Part shown: positions 4,402-5,177 of the stretch, piece after piece
Layout of the letters: every line of letters starts with the position of its first letter
Numbering within the stretch: position 1 is the stretch's first letter
The notes under the pieces: model-generated
What the model saw: only the letters and a program-made list of their open reading frames with translations
Told to the model about the DNA's origin: nothing
The model's database searches: none
Source of the DNA: Opitutia bacterium UBA7397
GTDB taxonomy: Bacteria > Verrucomicrobiota > Verrucomicrobiia > Opitutales > UBA953
DNA: 5,177 nt
Reading direction: 5' to 3'
Assembly: GCA_002470605.1 (NCBI GenBank)
Contig: DKND01000046.1
Coordinates: 1-5,177 of the forward strand
Made by a program: the position numbers and the translations under genes

Positions 4402-5177
4402 ATGGTCACGGACAACAAACCTTCTCTAGTCACCATCAATGTCGATGGCGTTGAACACCAAGTCGCCGCCGGAGCCAACCTCGTCGATGCCCTAGCCAAA
4501 ATCGGCAAGGAGGTCCCCCATTATTGCTACCACCCGAAGCTAACGGTCGCGGGCAACTGTCGGATGTGTCTCGTTGAGCTCGGCTCCCCGATGCGCGATC
4601 GCGCGACGAACGAGTTGGTGATGGAAAACGGCAAGACGAAGATTGGCTGGCAGCCTAAACCCGCCATCGCCTGCGCCACCAACGTCTCGCCCGGCCTCCA
4701 CGTCCGCCTCGAATCTCCCACCGTCAAAGCCTGCCGTGAAGGCGTGACGGAAATGCTGCTCCTCAACCACCCGCTCGATTGCCCGATCTGCGACCAGGCC
4801 GGCGAATGTAAGCTTCAGGAATTCTCCGCCGAATACGGTCGCGGCTACTCCCGCTACGTCGATGAGAAGAACACCAAGCCGAAGAAGACCCGCCTCGGGC
4901 CCCGCGTCACGCTCGACGACGAACGCTGCATTCTCTGCTCGCGCTGCGTTCGCTTCTCCAGCGAAATCGCCAAGGACCCCGTCCTCGGCTTCGTCAACCG
5001 CGGCTCGTTTAATACGCTGACGTGCTTCCCGGGCCGCGAACTGGATAATAATTATTCGCTCAACACGGTCGATATCTGTCCCGTCGGCGCCCTGACGAGC
5101 ACCGACTTCCGCTTCAAGATGCGCGTGTGGTTCCTCAAGCAGACGCCGAGCATCGACACGGAATCTTCCGCCGGCGC
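4402..5177 (+). CDS. nuoG: NADH-quinone oxidoreductase subunit G (NuoG), 5' part only
   Basis: NuoG is the large iron-sulfur subunit of the complex I peripheral arm, carrying electrons from NuoE/F towards NuoI/B. The frame runs open to the window end (258 full codons). The ferredoxin-like domain begins at residue ~10 (VTINVDGVEHQVAAGANLVDAL) and has the 2Fe-2S N1b ligands C42, C53, C56 and C91. The His-Cys domain has the N5 ligands H123, C127, C130 and C136 (NHPLDCPICDQAGEC). The next domain has the N4 ligands C176, C179, C182 and C226 (CILCSRC ... DICPVGAL). All twelve ligands are intact. The following segment QTPSIDTESSAG (247-258) aligns with the N7 site of E. coli NuoG but has D252 and S255 where the first two cysteines would be, as in mitochondrial 75-kDa subunits. 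An in-frame ATG at 4363 would add 13 residues; 4402 is preferred because it gives the usual short N-terminus. The molybdopterin-fold C-terminal part is outside the window. Confidence 0.95.
   Translation, partial: MVTDNKPSLVTINVDGVEHQVAAGANLVDALAKIGKEVPHYCYHPKLTVAGNCRMCLVELGSPMRDRATNELVMENGKTKIGWQPKPAIACATNVSPGLHVRLESPTVKACREGVTEMLLLNHPLDCPICDQAGECKLQEFSAEYGRGYSRYVDEKNTKPKKTRLGPRVTLDDERCILCSRCVRFSSEIAKDPVLGFVNRGSFNTLTCFPGRELDNNYSLNTVDICPVGALTSTDFRFKMRVWFLKQTPSIDTESSAG

Overview
The window looks like a chromosomal piece of a GC-rich, Gram-negative-type bacterium. Verrucomicrobiota (Opitutales-like) is my best guess, at low to moderate confidence. It rests on the protein style, the GTAGGGG-type intergenic repeats, and C-rich leaders without a Shine-Dalgarno motif; nothing in the window proves it. 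There are five protein genes: two respiratory complex I genes at the edges and three unrelated genes between them.

Layout: (1) 1-582 is the 3' end of nuoF, followed by a good intrinsic terminator (628-656). (2) 583-1103 has no gene. It holds the terminator, two degenerate 7-bp tandem repeats, a full ~117-bp inverted-repeat element (674-791), two solo half-elements (904-929, 1016-1040) and a pyrimidine-rich leader. (3) 1104-1418 is ppnP (nucleoside phosphorylase) and 1479-2690 is an RlmI-family 23S rRNA methyltransferase, both on +. (4) 2691-2913, between convergent genes, holds a second full element (2735-2851) and a third 7-bp tandem repeat. (5) 2914-4008 on the minus strand is a self-inhibited (class II) Fic AMP-transferase with a C-terminal winged helix. 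(6) 4009-4401 has no gene. It holds three TTTGTAAA octamers abutting the fic start codon, a third full element in inverted orientation (4120-4235), a solo half-element (4259-4283) and the C-rich nuoG leader. (7) 4402-5177 is the 5' part of nuoG, running off the window.

NuoF and NuoG are adjacent subunits of the NADH-dehydrogenase arm and are normally encoded side by side. Here they are separated by about 3.8 kb, a terminator, three non-respiratory genes and nine REP-like units. nuoG therefore probably has its own promoter.

The most distinctive content is the repeat family. Three copies of 116-118 bp have GTAG-headed arms, each arm a small hairpin with a 3-nt loop, and two internal blocks in exactly the same register. 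The arm stems differ in sequence between copies but stay palindromic. This is the architecture of REP doublets (REPINs) moved by RAYT transposases; no transposase is in the window.
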